Assembly: GCF_003610355.1 (NCBI RefSeq)
Contig: NZ_RAPY01000001.1
Location: forward strand, 62,001-126,000
Length of the DNA stretch: 64,000 nt
Origin: Sphingobacterium detergens
GTDB taxonomy: Bacteria; Bacteroidota; Bacteroidia; Sphingobacteriales; Sphingobacteriaceae
Direction: 5' to 3'
Positions 18,501 to 26,577 of the stretch are shown here, piece by piece. Under the pieces are notes generated by a model. The model was not told where the DNA came from. It made no database searches and saw nothing but the letters and a program-made list of their open reading frames with translations. The stretch's first letter is position 1; each line of letters opens with the position of its first letter. Both the position numbers and the translations under genes were made by a program.

Positions 18501-18807
18501 TTTTAAAGAGCTGATCAAGTGTTTTATTCAGGGTTGCATCTGTTATTTCAAGATTTGCTTTTTCATTATTCAGTAAGCCCTCCATAAAGATGAAACGTAC
18601 TCCTGTCTGCTTGGTGATGTTTTTGAGGACCGTTTCAATCTTTGCATTTTTGGCGTGCAGTGTAATCTGAGCAGAGCTTGAAGCATAGGCACCCATCATG
18701 GATGTTGCTAATAATATTCCTGTCAGTTTCATTTTGATTAGATTGTTCAAAAATTTTCCTTTGTCTATAGGACAAAGAATTCCTTTTGAATAAAATAAAT
18801 TATTCAT
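15550..18807 (-). CDS. SusC/RagA TonB-dependent receptor with STN signalling domain
   Basis: 1085 residues from the ATG at 18807; an upstream in-frame ATG at 18897 would add 30 residues that do not look like a signal sequence. In order: basic N-terminus and signal peptide (to about residue 47), an STN domain (about 48-118, ITLHAKNAKIETVLKNI), a carboxypeptidase-regulatory-like beta domain (about 125-205), a TonB-box-like acidic EEVVVVGF, the plug (VDGMEQSIHDIDPN, LKDAASASMYGSRGANGVIII) and the beta-barrel. The STN domain signals across the periplasm to a FecR-type anti-sigma factor, and exactly that gene lies upstream. Confidence 0.95.
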   Translation of the reverse strand: MNNLFYSKGILCPIDKGKFLNNLIKMKLTGILLATSMMGAYASSSAQITLHAKNAKIETVLKNITKQTGVRFIFMEGLLNNEKANLEITDATLNKTLDQLFKNSAFYYMVHRGTVVIKRKQENVPDDQSSSEMLYQQRTIKGKIHDTKGNLLNAVSILLKGTNIGTSTNARGEFQLSLPNGNRGTLIFSAVGFKQLELPINNKTELNIVMDNDEIGLEEVVVVGFSEVDKKHLASSVSQMDMEKVKNRPIYKMQDAFSGTIAGVTMMRGNSLPGSVPGTISIRGISTLQNADPLVIVDGMEQSIHDIDPNQVKSITVLKDAASASMYGSRGANGVIIIETERGQTGQFKVFTNNWYAINKPIDLPEFVGAVDFMKLRNETLIQQGQPAIYSDETIEQYASGKIKGVNWLDEIMERTSTAINNNASISGGGGVGTFNLMLGHIKENGLNNIEGTQKFSARFNTNINIADKFVLMADFYAHRLQVNRLMANDDGHGLYQQAWRLNPTQQIYYDVDRPEPFILHNNINPIASIKHGGTKNYMHDRSTINLRPKYNINSNLNIEGNVSYMINKSADKQKRLTYKFFDEKGAPISIWGNDVNASQGVSESQLTARALVNYNKELRQDKDKIYLTAGSEIMSYTFTDFREISKASFFGKLNYSFDNRYIFELTGRSDGSSKFAPGHRWGFFPSGAFAWNLHNESFFKPILESETINNIKIRASYGLIGNENVAPYLWQESVNTWGWTMRVPNSNFSWEKQKQWNLGLDMNAFKNRLSLTAEVYHKNSYDLIYDQFAVPPLTGSYTLVSAVNIGAVENNGWEVSINWSDKKDDFSYKVGAMLFNNRNRILKAGYNENDRLIFKGNNDQIWYKGIPINNYYGFQSNGYFQNQQEIDETAAKMPNSRPGDIRYVDQNQDGLINDNDRVYLADPLPYYNYAINIDLHYKRWDFSALGQGVGKRTGRLAGQEAYPVYVDGNSNDLGAPRVEYVADHWSPENPNSRFPRLWTGSTPNTLLSNVWLSNAAYFRVKSLQLGYTFPSIGKSVKNLRIYVNAQDVFTLTKWEGLDPERIGSGNGNYPRMATYSFGLSASIF

Positions 18808-18856
18808 AATTTGGTAGAGAATTAATAGTTTATGATCAGTTGTTAATTCAGTTAGA

Positions 18857-18884
18857 TGCAGGAGTATTGGAGTACTTCTGCATT
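18857..18884 (-). repeat. Hairpin between anti-sigma and SusC genes
   Basis: 11-bp stem (one G-T pair), ATGCAGGAGTA with TACTTCTGCAT, around a 6-base loop. It lies in the FecR-SusC spacer, about 50 bases before the SusC start. On the minus strand no T run follows, so it may be an mRNA processing or stability element. On the plus strand TCTTTTTC follows, but no plus-strand gene ends here. Confidence 0.5.
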
Positions 18885-18954
18885 CTTTTTCATACAATAT
18901 TTAGGTATTTATCTTCTTACATATTATAAGCCCTCCTTTTCTTAGTTAGATAGT

Positions 18955-20148
18955 TTATTTATTTTTGTCAGTCGGTTTGTTAACGATTAATTTTTCTTTG
19001 TCGATTGTTAACTGATAGCCGGTCAGGTCTTTCAGTAGATTACAGACCTCTGCAAGGGTCACATCTCTTTTTATACCTCCTTTGTAACGCCTTTTGTCTA
19101 ATGAAACGTTGGAGTCTATGTTGATACCATACCATCGGCTTAATTCATCGAGAATCTGCTGCATATTTTTATTATCGAAATAGAAATAGCCATCTTTCCA
19201 TGCTGTTGCTTCCTCCATATCTGGTATAGGAAAGGCTACCAATTGACTGTTAACCATTTTTACTCCATTTCCAGCATCTATAAAAATCTCTTTTTCTTGT
19301 CCATTGACTTTTAGGCGTCCTTCTGTTAATAGTACTTTGGCGTTGGGCTTATAGGAATTGATATCAAAAGCTGTTCCTATAGCTTGGATACTAAGGTCAT
19401 TAGCCTCTATGATGAATGGTCGTTTTGTGTCCTTGGCAACTTCAAAATAAGCTTCACCTTTTAATGTTACCTTCCGTTCATTTTCAGTGAAATTTGCTTT
19501 ATAAATCAGTTCTGATTCCGAATTCACCCATACACGTGTACCATCACTTAGCGTTATCGCTATAGTAGATCTCTTGGGCACAATTAAGGTGTGTATCGGG
19601 TTAGACTCTTCGGTTTTGAGCTGTGAGTATAGTAATTTTCCATCTTTTAATTCGATACCTTGAGAAAGGCTTTGATCGACTTGTTTATTCATTAAGTTAA
19701 TGTCTTCTTTTCCTTTAATCTTCAGGATAGCACCGTTTTCCCCTGGGAGGACATCATTTTTCTGTCCATAGACCTTATCTGGGATAAGATAATTGATAGG
19801 TTTTAGATAGGATTTCCAGATCCAAACAAAAGTAAAGAGTAATAGTAGTGCAGCAGCTACTCCGATAGTAGTTTTCCATTTTCCATTCCACCGACGATAA
19901 TTTGGAGCAATTTTTCTTTCTTTATATTTGGTTTTTAAAATTTCCCACTCCTGATCTAGATCGGTGCTGCGTAAATCAAATGGAACTTGGATATCCGTAT
20001 TCGCAAGACGGTGGCGTAAACTATCCTTTGCCTCAGGATATTTTTCCAACAAACGTTTTAGCTCATTTTCCTGTGCAGTAGATAATTGTCCATCTTTCAG
20101 GAGTAATGAAGCCAATTCAGCCAATACTATTTTATCGGTTTCTATCAT
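18955..20148 (-). CDS. FecR-family anti-sigma factor
   Basis: 397 residues: a cytoplasmic N-terminal anti-sigma region (about 1-85), a single membrane span (about 92-112, TIGVAALLLLFTFVWIW), a periplasmic FecR domain (ITLSDGTRVWVNSESEL, GEAYFEVAKDTKRPFII) and a C-terminal DUF4974-like segment (MQQILDELSRWYGI, YQLTIDKEKLIV). It should hold the sigma factor encoded upstream until the SusC STN domain reports ligand binding. Confidence 0.93.
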   Translation of the reverse strand: MIETDKIVLAELASLLLKDGQLSTAQENELKRLLEKYPEAKDSLRHRLANTDIQVPFDLRSTDLDQEWEILKTKYKERKIAPNYRRWNGKWKTTIGVAAALLLLFTFVWIWKSYLKPINYLIPDKVYGQKNDVLPGENGAILKIKGKEDINLMNKQVDQSLSQGIELKDGKLLYSQLKTEESNPIHTLIVPKRSTIAITLSDGTRVWVNSESELIYKANFTENERKVTLKGEAYFEVAKDTKRPFIIEANDLSIQAIGTAFDINSYKPNAKVLLTEGRLKVNGQEKEIFIDAGNGVKMVNSQLVAFPIPDMEEATAWKDGYFYFDNKNMQQILDELSRWYGINIDSNVSLDKRRYKGGIKRDVTLAEVCNLLKDLTGYQLTIDKEKLIVNKPTDKNK

Positions 20149-20222
20149 AATTCAATAACTAAATAACTTGAGGAATCAAAAAGGGTGACTCGGGATGAAA
20201 AAAAAATAAAAAGAAATAATCT

Positions 20223-20735
20223 TTAAAACAAAAGGAAGTTTAAAATTAAATTTAGGAATTTGGTTTTCAAAAGGTTTATTGCACGCATGCGTTGGGTTTT
20301 TACGGTGTTGACAGACACATCCAATTCCTGTGCTACCTCGTCATATTTCATGCCATCCAAGTAGATTAAACGGCAGATTCGCTGACAGCCTTCAGGTAAT
20401 TGGTCAAGTTCGCGGTGTAATGCGCCAATCAGTTCGGAATTGATAAGATCGTCCAGGATATTATGATTGTCGGATTCTTCTACGGTGATGGAATTGCGTA
20501 TCTTATCAAATACCATATCTCGTCGTTTGGTGTTCATTGCCATATTTTTTACGGAGGTGTAGAGAAAACTTTTGATAACCCGTTCTCCTTTCTCCAACAG
20601 CTCTGGTCTATCCATTAGGACAATAAAAGCATCTTGTACAATATCCTTGGCTATTTCCTCCGAGTTGACCCATGGAAAGGCAAACGTACAGAGCTGTAGA
20701 AAATATGTTTTAAAATAATATTCGATGGATAACAT
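20223..20735 (-). CDS. ECF-type RNA polymerase sigma factor
   Basis: 170 residues with region 2 (EEIAKDIVQDAFIVLMDRPEL...KSFLYTSVKNMAMN) and region 4 helix-turn-helix (LPEGCQRICRLIYLDGMKYDEVAQELDVSVNTVKTQRMRA). It belongs with the anti-sigma factor 74 bases downstream and probably directs transcription of the SusCD genes. A minus-strand TATTTTTG lies upstream at 20770-20777. Confidence 0.93.
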   Translation of the reverse strand: MLSIEYYFKTYFLQLCTFAFPWVNSEEIAKDIVQDAFIVLMDRPELLEKGERVIKSFLYTSVKNMAMNTKRRDMVFDKIRNSITVEESDNHNILDDLINSELIGALHRELDQLPEGCQRICRLIYLDGMKYDEVAQELDVSVNTVKTQRMRAINLLKTKFLNLILNFLLF

Positions 20736-20769
20736 TACCTAGCTATTTTTTAAAAATATAGCTATTATA

Positions 20770-20777
20770 CAAAAATA
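20770..20777 (-). promoter_or_regulatory. Putative -7 element for the ECF sigma gene
   Basis: TATTTTTG on the minus strand, a full match to the Bacteroidota TAnnTTTG element, 35 bases upstream of the sigma factor start. No -33 TTTG at the usual spacing is obvious. Confidence 0.5.
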
Positions 20778-21038
20778 TTGGGAACAATGTGCTTAATTCA
20801 TACAAAGCGATACCAGAGCTGTTTTTGCCAATAAATAATTGAAATGAACATTTTTAAGCGTTGTTTTTTTGCTTTAGTGGGATGATTCGGCTGTTGTTTT
20901 TATCTTGTTTGCTCTAAAATTGTAACAAAAAAAGTTTTGTATTTATCCCAAGAAACTTCCAACATCGGCTACAATTATTTACCAGTTTTGAAACCGGCGC
21001 GGATTTTCCTCTTTTCCAGTTCAGTTAGATACCTTAGG

Positions 21039-21160
21039 GGATTTGTTCTGAATGTTCCTATGCATACTGTATTCACTCTTATCGGTGCAAGCTCAAATCC
21101 AGGTGGACCGTAAGGATCTCAGCAGCAGGTGCATGTCATTGGTTGGATTTGGCTTAATCC
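21039..21160 (+). ncRNA. Candidate structured RNA of unknown class
   Basis: A locally G/C-richer island in a 530-base spacer that folds by hand into a closed structure. GGATT (21039-21043) pairs with AATCC (21156-21160). Stacked directly on it is an 11-bp helix with one bulge, 21089-21100 with 21145-21155. Inside it, GGACC-GTAA-GG(A)TCT forms a GNRA-capped hairpin, followed by AGCAGCAGG. A side hairpin, GAATGT with GTATTC, lies at 21050-21074. The CAGG...GNRA...AGCAGC order recalls SRP RNA domain IV, but the canonical apical sequence is absent. An inverted repeat GTCTAAA/TTTAGAC follows at 21163-21183. It could be a free RNA or the leader of the lipoprotein gene at 21266. Confidence 0.4.
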
Positions 21161-21265
21161 AAGTCTAAAAATCAACTTTAGACCTAAAAAAACCATCATT
21201 TTCAGGGATATTTTAGTTTGATACCTTTAGTTACTTTTGATATCTAATATGATTAAAATAGTGCG

Positions 21266-21793
21266 ATGAAACAGATTCTGGTTTTAATTTCCTTTGTAGC
21301 ATTTGCTGGCTGTAAAATCAATACACAGAAATTGCAAATTTCTGCTATTCAAACCGTACCAAAACGCGTGGCAAAAGAGAATCCCGAAACTGGTACAACA
21401 TATACTTTTACAAGCCGTAACGAAATAACAGAGCGGTTCGCGCCCCAGATTTTTATGCTTTCCAAAACTGTTGAAACGCTAGAATTTCGTATACAAGGAA
21501 ATATTAATTCCAGTGGACATACAATGAGTCAGGTCAGAAAAATTCGTTTCGAAAAAGGCGAACAATATGGTAATACCATTACACTGCGCTACTTTGTTGA
21601 AATCAAGAAAATTCCTGGCAAGGAAAATGAAGATGTACGCGGTTATAATTATACAAAAGATGAAAAGTATAAAATACCGAATGATGTTAAATTGATACAA
21701 ATCGAATTGTATGAAGATCGACTTAATGACACATCAGTTATTAATCCAGTGCTCATCGCTCAACATACCTTTAATTTTTTTGCGAGAATATAA
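21266..21793 (+). CDS. Hypothetical lipoprotein
   Basis: 175 residues with a short lipoprotein signal (VLISFVAFAGC, Cys16), so it is probably anchored in the outer membrane. The rest is a beta-rich domain with no motif I recognise. A TACTTTTG element at 21232-21239 fits the TAnnTTTG consensus and places a promoter about 27 bases upstream. The candidate structured RNA lies further upstream. Confidence 0.65.
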   Translation: MKQILVLISFVAFAGCKINTQKLQISAIQTVPKRVAKENPETGTTYTFTSRNEITERFAPQIFMLSKTVETLEFRIQGNINSSGHTMSQVRKIRFEKGEQYGNTITLRYFVEIKKIPGKENEDVRGYNYTKDEKYKIPNDVKLIQIELYEDRLNDTSVINPVLIAQHTFNFFARI

Positions 21794-21899
21794 AGGCTTG
21801 CTTGTTTGACAAAGCAAGAGGAATAGGAAAAACTTGTCCCATGACAATCTTTAATCTGTTGAAAACCATTAACTTTATGCTGTACAAAAATGAGATAAT

Positions 21900-22295
21900 A
21901 TGAAACCTAAAATGATATGGGCCAATTTGGCGGTTGCTAATCTGGAACGCACACAGAAATTTTATGAAGTACTGGGATTTAAACCCAATAATCCCCATAC
22001 TTCTAATGACCTGGTCAGCTTCTTTTTTGGGGAAAATGATTTTATAATTCATTTTTTTCTGAAAAATATACTGGAATCGAATGTAAAAGATGTCAATTTT
22101 GGCGATTCTCAGATAAGCAATGAGATCATATTCACACTTTCTGCAGAAAGCAAAGAACAAGCAGATCAATGGGCCAATGAAGTTGAAAGTGCTGGGGGAA
22201 CGATTGTATCCAAACCGACCAGTTTCGGTAATAACTATTATGGATTTGTCTTTGCTGACCCTGATGGTCATAAGTTTAATGTCTTCAAGATGTAG
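21900..22295 (+). CDS. VOC-family (glyoxalase/bleomycin-resistance-like) protein
   Basis: 131 residues with the paired beta-alpha-beta-beta-beta modules of the vicinal oxygen chelate fold: IWANLAVANLERTQKFYEVLGFKPN at the start and NNYYGFVFADPDGHKFNVFKM at the end. The putative metal ligands are incomplete, as in the PhnB-like and 3-demethylubiquinone-like subgroups. Function unknown. It stands alone. Confidence 0.82.
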   Translation: MKPKMIWANLAVANLERTQKFYEVLGFKPNNPHTSNDLVSFFFGENDFIIHFFLKNILESNVKDVNFGDSQISNEIIFTLSAESKEQADQWANEVESAGGTIVSKPTSFGNNYYGFVFADPDGHKFNVFKM

Positions 22296-22441
22296 TAAAC
22301 ATCTGGCCCTATGTATGTTTTTTCTAGCTTACTTATCTTAAATAGCCACAAAGCATAAGCAATAATGTTCAATGCTGTTGTTTATGCAATAAAAAATTAC
22401 TTTTTAAAGGTGATGTATATTTTAAAGATTATATTTATCGA

Positions 22442-22867
22442 ATGGAATTTATATTATCAATAGTAATTGCCAATATCTTTATTTTGCTAGCATTACTTCA
22501 TCTCTTTTGGGTATTCGGAGGTCAGTGGGGGATTAGCGCTACCATCCCTACAGACTTGAATGGAAGAAGGTTATTTAATCCTGGTTGGCAGGGGACTTTA
22601 CTTGTCGCCATTGGATTATTATTTTTTGCATTGATAAACCTCTCTGCCATTGGGATGATAAAGGTTCCCTTCGAGAATCGCTATGTACTTTACGGCATGT
22701 ATGTGATTAGCGGCATTTTCTTTTTGCGATTTATAGGTGATCTGAAATATGTTGGTATATTTAAGAAGTATAGACAGTCGGTATTTGCATCACGGGATAC
22801 CTACATCTATAGCCCACTGTCCTTGTTTTTATCACTTTCCAATGGACTTTTAGCCGTTTTATTATAA
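22442..22867 (+). CDS. DUF3995 integral membrane protein
   Basis: 141 residues with four predicted membrane segments (about 3-23, 50-70, 82-102 and 120-140). The HLFWVFGG and NPGWQGTLLVAIGLL segments match the DUF3995 family. No function is known for it. Confidence 0.78.
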   Translation: MEFILSIVIANIFILLALLHLFWVFGGQWGISATIPTDLNGRRLFNPGWQGTLLVAIGLLFFALINLSAIGMIKVPFENRYVLYGMYVISGIFFLRFIGDLKYVGIFKKYRQSVFASRDTYIYSPLSLFLSLSNGLLAVLL

Positions 22868-23000
22868 GGGATACGGCCCTGTTTTTCTGCCCTTGTATTA
22901 ATGATCTGTTTGCCCATAATTTTTAAATTACACAGAGTACATTTTGCCCTTAATAGCTATTCGATTTCTTTTGGGGATATGCTTCCTTGTTGAAGAGTTT

Positions 23001-23573
23001 CTATAGTAGGCCTTTTCTTTTTTGAATTATTTCAACAATTTCCTGCGCCTTATCTCCCGAAATGTTTCCGCCAAAATTTATTTCTTTATTTTCATAGTTG
23101 AAGGTAATACAGCCATAGGTTTGTAAATTGATCAAACTACCACGGGAAACAAGAAAATTTAAAAAACTGAACTTATAATCAACCAATTTTAAATTTCTTA
23201 CCTTATTTAAATCATATTTCTGTGGTCTGGTGAGGAATGTCCCTTTTTTTTCGATCATTAGTCCATCTGTTTTTAATTCAACCTTTGTATTGCCAAACAG
23301 ATTCCAGAGAAAACTACGATAGACTGTGACAAGAAAGAAAGTCCAAATGAATGTAGCTGCCAGTAATTTGAAATCACCATTCACAGTATACAAATTGCTT
23401 ATTAACAGGATATCGATACCTGTGAAAAATATTAACAACGGAATAAATACAAGCATCGTGGCTGGAATTCTTTTCTCTGCGAATTCGAATTCCAATAGTT
23501 GAAGATCGGTCGTTTGATTTTTAATATAATTTGTTTTACTCTCCTCGGGGTATTTTACTTGTTTTTGGTCCAT
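23001..23573 (-). CDS. Hypothetical membrane protein
   Basis: 190 residues with two adjacent membrane segments (about 37-59 and 68-90) followed by a soluble PH-like beta domain (KTDGLMIEKKGTFLTRPQKYDLNKVRNLKL). That layout resembles bacterial PH-domain membrane proteins. Function unknown. Confidence 0.6.
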   Translation of the reverse strand: MDQKQVKYPEESKTNYIKNQTTDLQLLEFEFAEKRIPATMLVFIPLLIFFTGIDILLISNLYTVNGDFKLLAATFIWTFFLVTVYRSFLWNLFGNTKVELKTDGLMIEKKGTFLTRPQKYDLNKVRNLKLVDYKFSFLNFLVSRGSLINLQTYGCITFNYENKEINFGGNISGDKAQEIVEIIQKRKGLL

Positions 23574-23790
23574 GATTAACTTTTCATCATTTGATTAAGA
23601 CATACAATAACTAAAATAGTGATTTATCGATTGAAATCCATATTCCAGATTTAAAGGGACAGTTTTATCGTCATAGGCTCTATATTAGTGGTTGATACCA
23701 AATATATTAGAATAAATAAAAGGAGCAGTTCAAAAATCAAAAATGTGCTCCAGGAATTGAATATTTGAAAAAGATAGTGTAGATGGTTAC

Positions 23791-23839
23791 GAAATAAAAA
23801 AAAATAGGAGTGTCCGACCTTTGTGGACACCCCTCTATA
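23791..23839 (-). terminator. Intrinsic terminator of the metzincin-like lipoprotein gene
   Basis: On the minus strand a stem GGGGTGTCC / GGACACTCC with one G-T pair closes a 9-base loop and is followed by a run of nine T residues. It lies about 20 bases past the stop at 23859. Confidence 0.85.
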
Positions 23840-23858
23840 GGTTTAAGCGAATTGAAGA

Positions 23859-25445
23859 CTAATTAGAGAAGACTCCAAAGTCCGCAAGGTGTGAATAGAA
23901 GAAATCACCCCAGGAATTCACAGATTCTATTTTAAGATAGCGCGTGCTAATTGTTGAATCAAGATTAACATTGATCCAGGAACCCGAAACTTTGCTCAGC
24001 TGAGCAGATTTAATTAAGGTCCAACTTGTACCATTGGTGCTCGTATAAATATTAATATCTTTCATCGCTCCATTCAGATTATCGCGGTTTCGAAATGCAA
24101 GTCCTTTTACCGACCGTAGAGCACCCATATTCACAGAGAAGAAGTGCGGTTGTGGTGTTTGGGCTGAAGACCATGGTGTATGCCAGATTGTACTTCTGTT
24201 CATATCTAACACATTGCTTGCGGGAGCACCAGATTCGTTGCTGTCACTGCCTAAGATTGACCAGCCTGTTGTTGGCAATAGTTTGTGAGTGACAACTTTG
24301 CTGAGATCAGGAACATTATTGACAAAGTTGTAAGCATAACCTAATGTTGAGCGGCTTCCGTTGACATGCATAAAGCCGATACGCATTTCATAATTTCCAT
24401 TTAAATCATAAAAATCTGCCAGCGGGCACTCGAATCTGAAGCTATCTTGGCCAATGATTTTTGTCGCCCATTGTACTGCATCATAATCATTATTGCCACC
24501 AAAAGGTTCCCTGTCATGCCAAACGACGATATCATTTACAGGTTTGGTTGTGGTAAATTTTCCGGAAATAATGATTTTGTCGTTGCTGTAGCTTGAGGAT
24601 AATGAAGTTATTTCCGCAGATGCCGCACCATACCAGTCATTTCTTGTCACAGTGCTAAACACTTGACTGTTATTAAAGGTTGCTGCAGTGGTAGCTGTCA
24701 ATGAAGTGGTGGAGATTCCATAAGTTGAATTGCCAGATCCCATCAATGCAGTACCTAAAGTCGGAGCCAATGTCTTGTTCATTCGGTTATGACTAGCATT
24801 TAAGCCATGGCCAAGTTCATGAATCATTCCACCTATCCAGACTGTCGCTTTCCAGCCAATATCTCCACCTATTCCGAGGTTTTTGGCGTCCAGATTTATG
24901 TAATCTAAAGCATAACAGGTCGTGCCAGTACCATAGAATGGCGGGCCGCCTGGATTGGCCGGATCGGTATTATAAGTAGGAATAATAATCAGGTTATGCT
25001 CACTTTTTTTGAACGTGGGGTTCTGTGCAAAATAGGCATCTACTTCGGACTTTACAGCACCGCTACCACCTGAATAAGGGTAAGTTGACTTACCAAATTT
25101 TCCGGCAATGTAATGGATATTGATCAGGGTGTCATTTGTCAGATCCAATCCGAAGGATTTGCGCCCAAAACCTTCGCGGTTCATATTCGAGGCAAACATT
25201 TCCTGTGCATCAAGAAGGATTCTACTGATTCGTTTTCCAAAGTTAGGGATTGAATCGACATCATTAGGCACGAAGTAAATGACATTGAGTTTGTACGGAT
25301 TTTGGCGCCATTCATTCGTAATCGTTGCGCTGGATGCTTTTAGTTTTAGATTTTCACTTTTTTCATCCGTTGGGATGAGCGTCTTATTACACGACGCTAC
25401 ACCCAGAGCCAAGGTGGCAATCAATAAATTTAAAAGTTTTCTCAT
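23859..25445 (-). CDS. Metzincin-like metalloprotease lipoprotein with C-terminal F5/8 type C domain
   Basis: 528 residues with a lipoprotein signal (LGVASC, Cys19). The protease motif H209-E-L-G-H213-G-L-N-A-S-H219 is the extended HExxHxxxxxH zinc site of metzincins, and ALMGSGN about 15 residues later could supply the Met-turn. A middle beta domain (about 275-390) is followed by a discoidin/F5/8C-like carbohydrate-binding domain (about 390-528, KDINIYTSTNGTSWTLIKSAQLS, RYLKIES). It is probably a surface protease or glycoprotein-directed enzyme. A perfect 13-bp hairpin abuts its start codon. Confidence 0.8.
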   Translation of the reverse strand: MRKLLNLLIATLALGVASCNKTLIPTDEKSENLKLKASSATITNEWRQNPYKLNVIYFVPNDVDSIPNFGKRISRILLDAQEMFASNMNREGFGRKSFGLDLTNDTLINIHYIAGKFGKSTYPYSGGSGAVKSEVDAYFAQNPTFKKSEHNLIIIPTYNTDPANPGGPPFYGTGTTCYALDYINLDAKNLGIGGDIGWKATVWIGGMIHELGHGLNASHNRMNKTLAPTLGTALMGSGNSTYGISTTSLTATTAATFNNSQVFSTVTRNDWYGAASAEITSLSSSYSNDKIIISGKFTTTKPVNDIVVWHDREPFGGNNDYDAVQWATKIIGQDSFRFECPLADFYDLNGNYEMRIGFMHVNGSRSTLGYAYNFVNNVPDLSKVVTHKLLPTTGWSILGSDSNESGAPASNVLDMNRSTIWHTPWSSAQTPQPHFFSVNMGALRSVKGLAFRNRDNLNGAMKDINIYTSTNGTSWTLIKSAQLSKVSGSWINVNLDSTISTRYLKIESVNSWGDFFYSHLADFGVFSN

Positions 25446-25482
25446 AATGGTTTATATTGTATAATAATGAATATAAACCATT
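25446..25482 (-). promoter_or_regulatory. Perfect 5'-UTR hairpin abutting the start codon
   Basis: AATGGTTTATATT (25446-25458) and AATATAAACCATT (25470-25482) are perfect 13-bp arms around 11 bases. On the minus strand the hairpin ends at the base directly before the ATG of the metzincin-like gene. It could block ribosome access or be a DNA operator. Confidence 0.7.
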
Positions 25483-25657
25483 GAGCTTATTATCTAGAAA
25501 AAAAATTATATTTTTTATCCAATATTGTTTAGTCAATCGATTGATAAATGGATTTTAATAATTGTTTTGTAACATTTATTAATTCAGTTGATAAAAATTA
25601 AGTTATAAGGCGGAGGTGATTTATCCCTTTTATAAATAGATCCGAAAACTATTATTG

Positions 25658-26374
25658 TCAATGAAAGATAAGATCTATTGTCGAACCGATAGTAAAGACC
25701 ACTATTGTAAACGTAATATATCCTAGAATGTATGCGACAAAGGCTTTTAGATAACTAGCTGTTTTTTGTGGATCGAAAAACTGTCCTATAGACCAAATGC
25801 AATATGACATACCTACTATACTAGAGAGTACCATAACATTTTTATGTGTAGCACCTTCGATTATTGCAAAAAGTGAATGTATTAACATGCTCATTCCCAG
25901 AGTAAAACACAACAGGATGATAATTTCAAAAAGATTGAACCCATATTTTTTAAAAAATAATTTTGCCCAAAATGCAATAAATATCCCTATCATAATATTG
26001 GCATAGCCATAATGGGTTTGAATCCATAGATACATAGCACCCGTTGTGGAGTGTCGGGATTCATAATAACTAACATATTTGTCTTCAACATGAAAATAAT
26101 GGCTTACAATCGAGTAGATCAGTGAGGTGACAATAATAAAAATAATGGGTTTGACCAAGCGACTTCGATTCTCAGAAATGTAATTCCGAACATTTTTTCC
26201 CGGAGTGGTGACTAGTTCGCGGATAGTATACAGAATCCCCCGTTCGAAATGAAGAATATGTTCGATCTCATGGGCGATATAGTGTGCATCTATTCTTTTA
26301 AGGACCGCGGGTTGACCACATTCTGGACAGAAATTGGAAATGATATCAGTTCCACAGTTTTTGCAATTTGTCAT
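25658..26374 (-). CDS. DUF3667 membrane protein with N-terminal zinc ribbon
   Basis: 238 residues from the ATG at 26374, chosen because it puts the zinc ribbon MTNCKNCGTDIISNFCPECGQ at the N-terminus as in this family; an in-frame upstream ATG adds 30 unlikely residues. The ribbon is followed by the conserved HEIEHILHFERGILYTIRELVTTPGKNVRNYI segment and about four to five membrane spans. Function unknown. Confidence 0.82.
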   Translation of the reverse strand: MTNCKNCGTDIISNFCPECGQPAVLKRIDAHYIAHEIEHILHFERGILYTIRELVTTPGKNVRNYISENRSRLVKPIIFIIVTSLIYSIVSHYFHVEDKYVSYYESRHSTTGAMYLWIQTHYGYANIMIGIFIAFWAKLFFKKYGFNLFEIIILLCFTLGMSMLIHSLFAIIEGATHKNVMVLSSIVGMSYCIWSIGQFFDPQKTASYLKAFVAYILGYITFTIVVFTIGSTIDLIFH

Positions 26375-26529
26375 TTTTAAGTTAATTAAGGCTGTAATGA
26401 TATGTTTCGGTTTGTTGTTCGCCAAAGCTCTCCGATTAGGGATAATTGTTGTCCACATAGTCAATAGATTTTTGGCTCCCTATTGATTTCTATTTTGCTC
26501 AAAAATATTACTGATTATCATAATAAAAG

Positions 26530-26560
26530 CTACACCTGAGTGTAGTTTTATTTATTTTTG
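26530..26560 (+). promoter_or_regulatory. Palindromic operator and promoter of the LuxR-type gene
   Basis: CTACAC-CTGA-GTGTAG (26530-26545) is followed after 7 bases by TATTTTTG (26553-26560), a perfect TAnnTTTG element. The palindrome thus covers the -33 region. A near-identical palindrome precedes the gene at 38052. Confidence 0.65.
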
Positions 26561-26577
26561 AAGTATAGAGTTTGAAC

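Noticed and set aside
20979..21118. Minus-strand open stretch of about 46 codons containing DPYGPPGFELAP, preceded by Cys codons and a TGA
   Set aside because: It has no start codon and overlaps the region whose pairing suggests an RNA. A selenocysteine reading of the TGA is unsupported. Kept only as a rival explanation.
21039..21160. Calling the structured island an SRP RNA
   Set aside because: The CAGG and AGCAGC segments and a GNRA loop are present, but the canonical apical sequence is missing and the fold looks branched.
21797..21818. CTTGCTT/AAGCAAG hairpin after the lipoprotein gene
   Set aside because: The stem is 7 bp and no T run follows, so it is too weak to call a terminator.
21771..22271. 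166-codon minus-strand frame
   Set aside because: It is antisense to the clear VOC-family gene and has no recognisable features.
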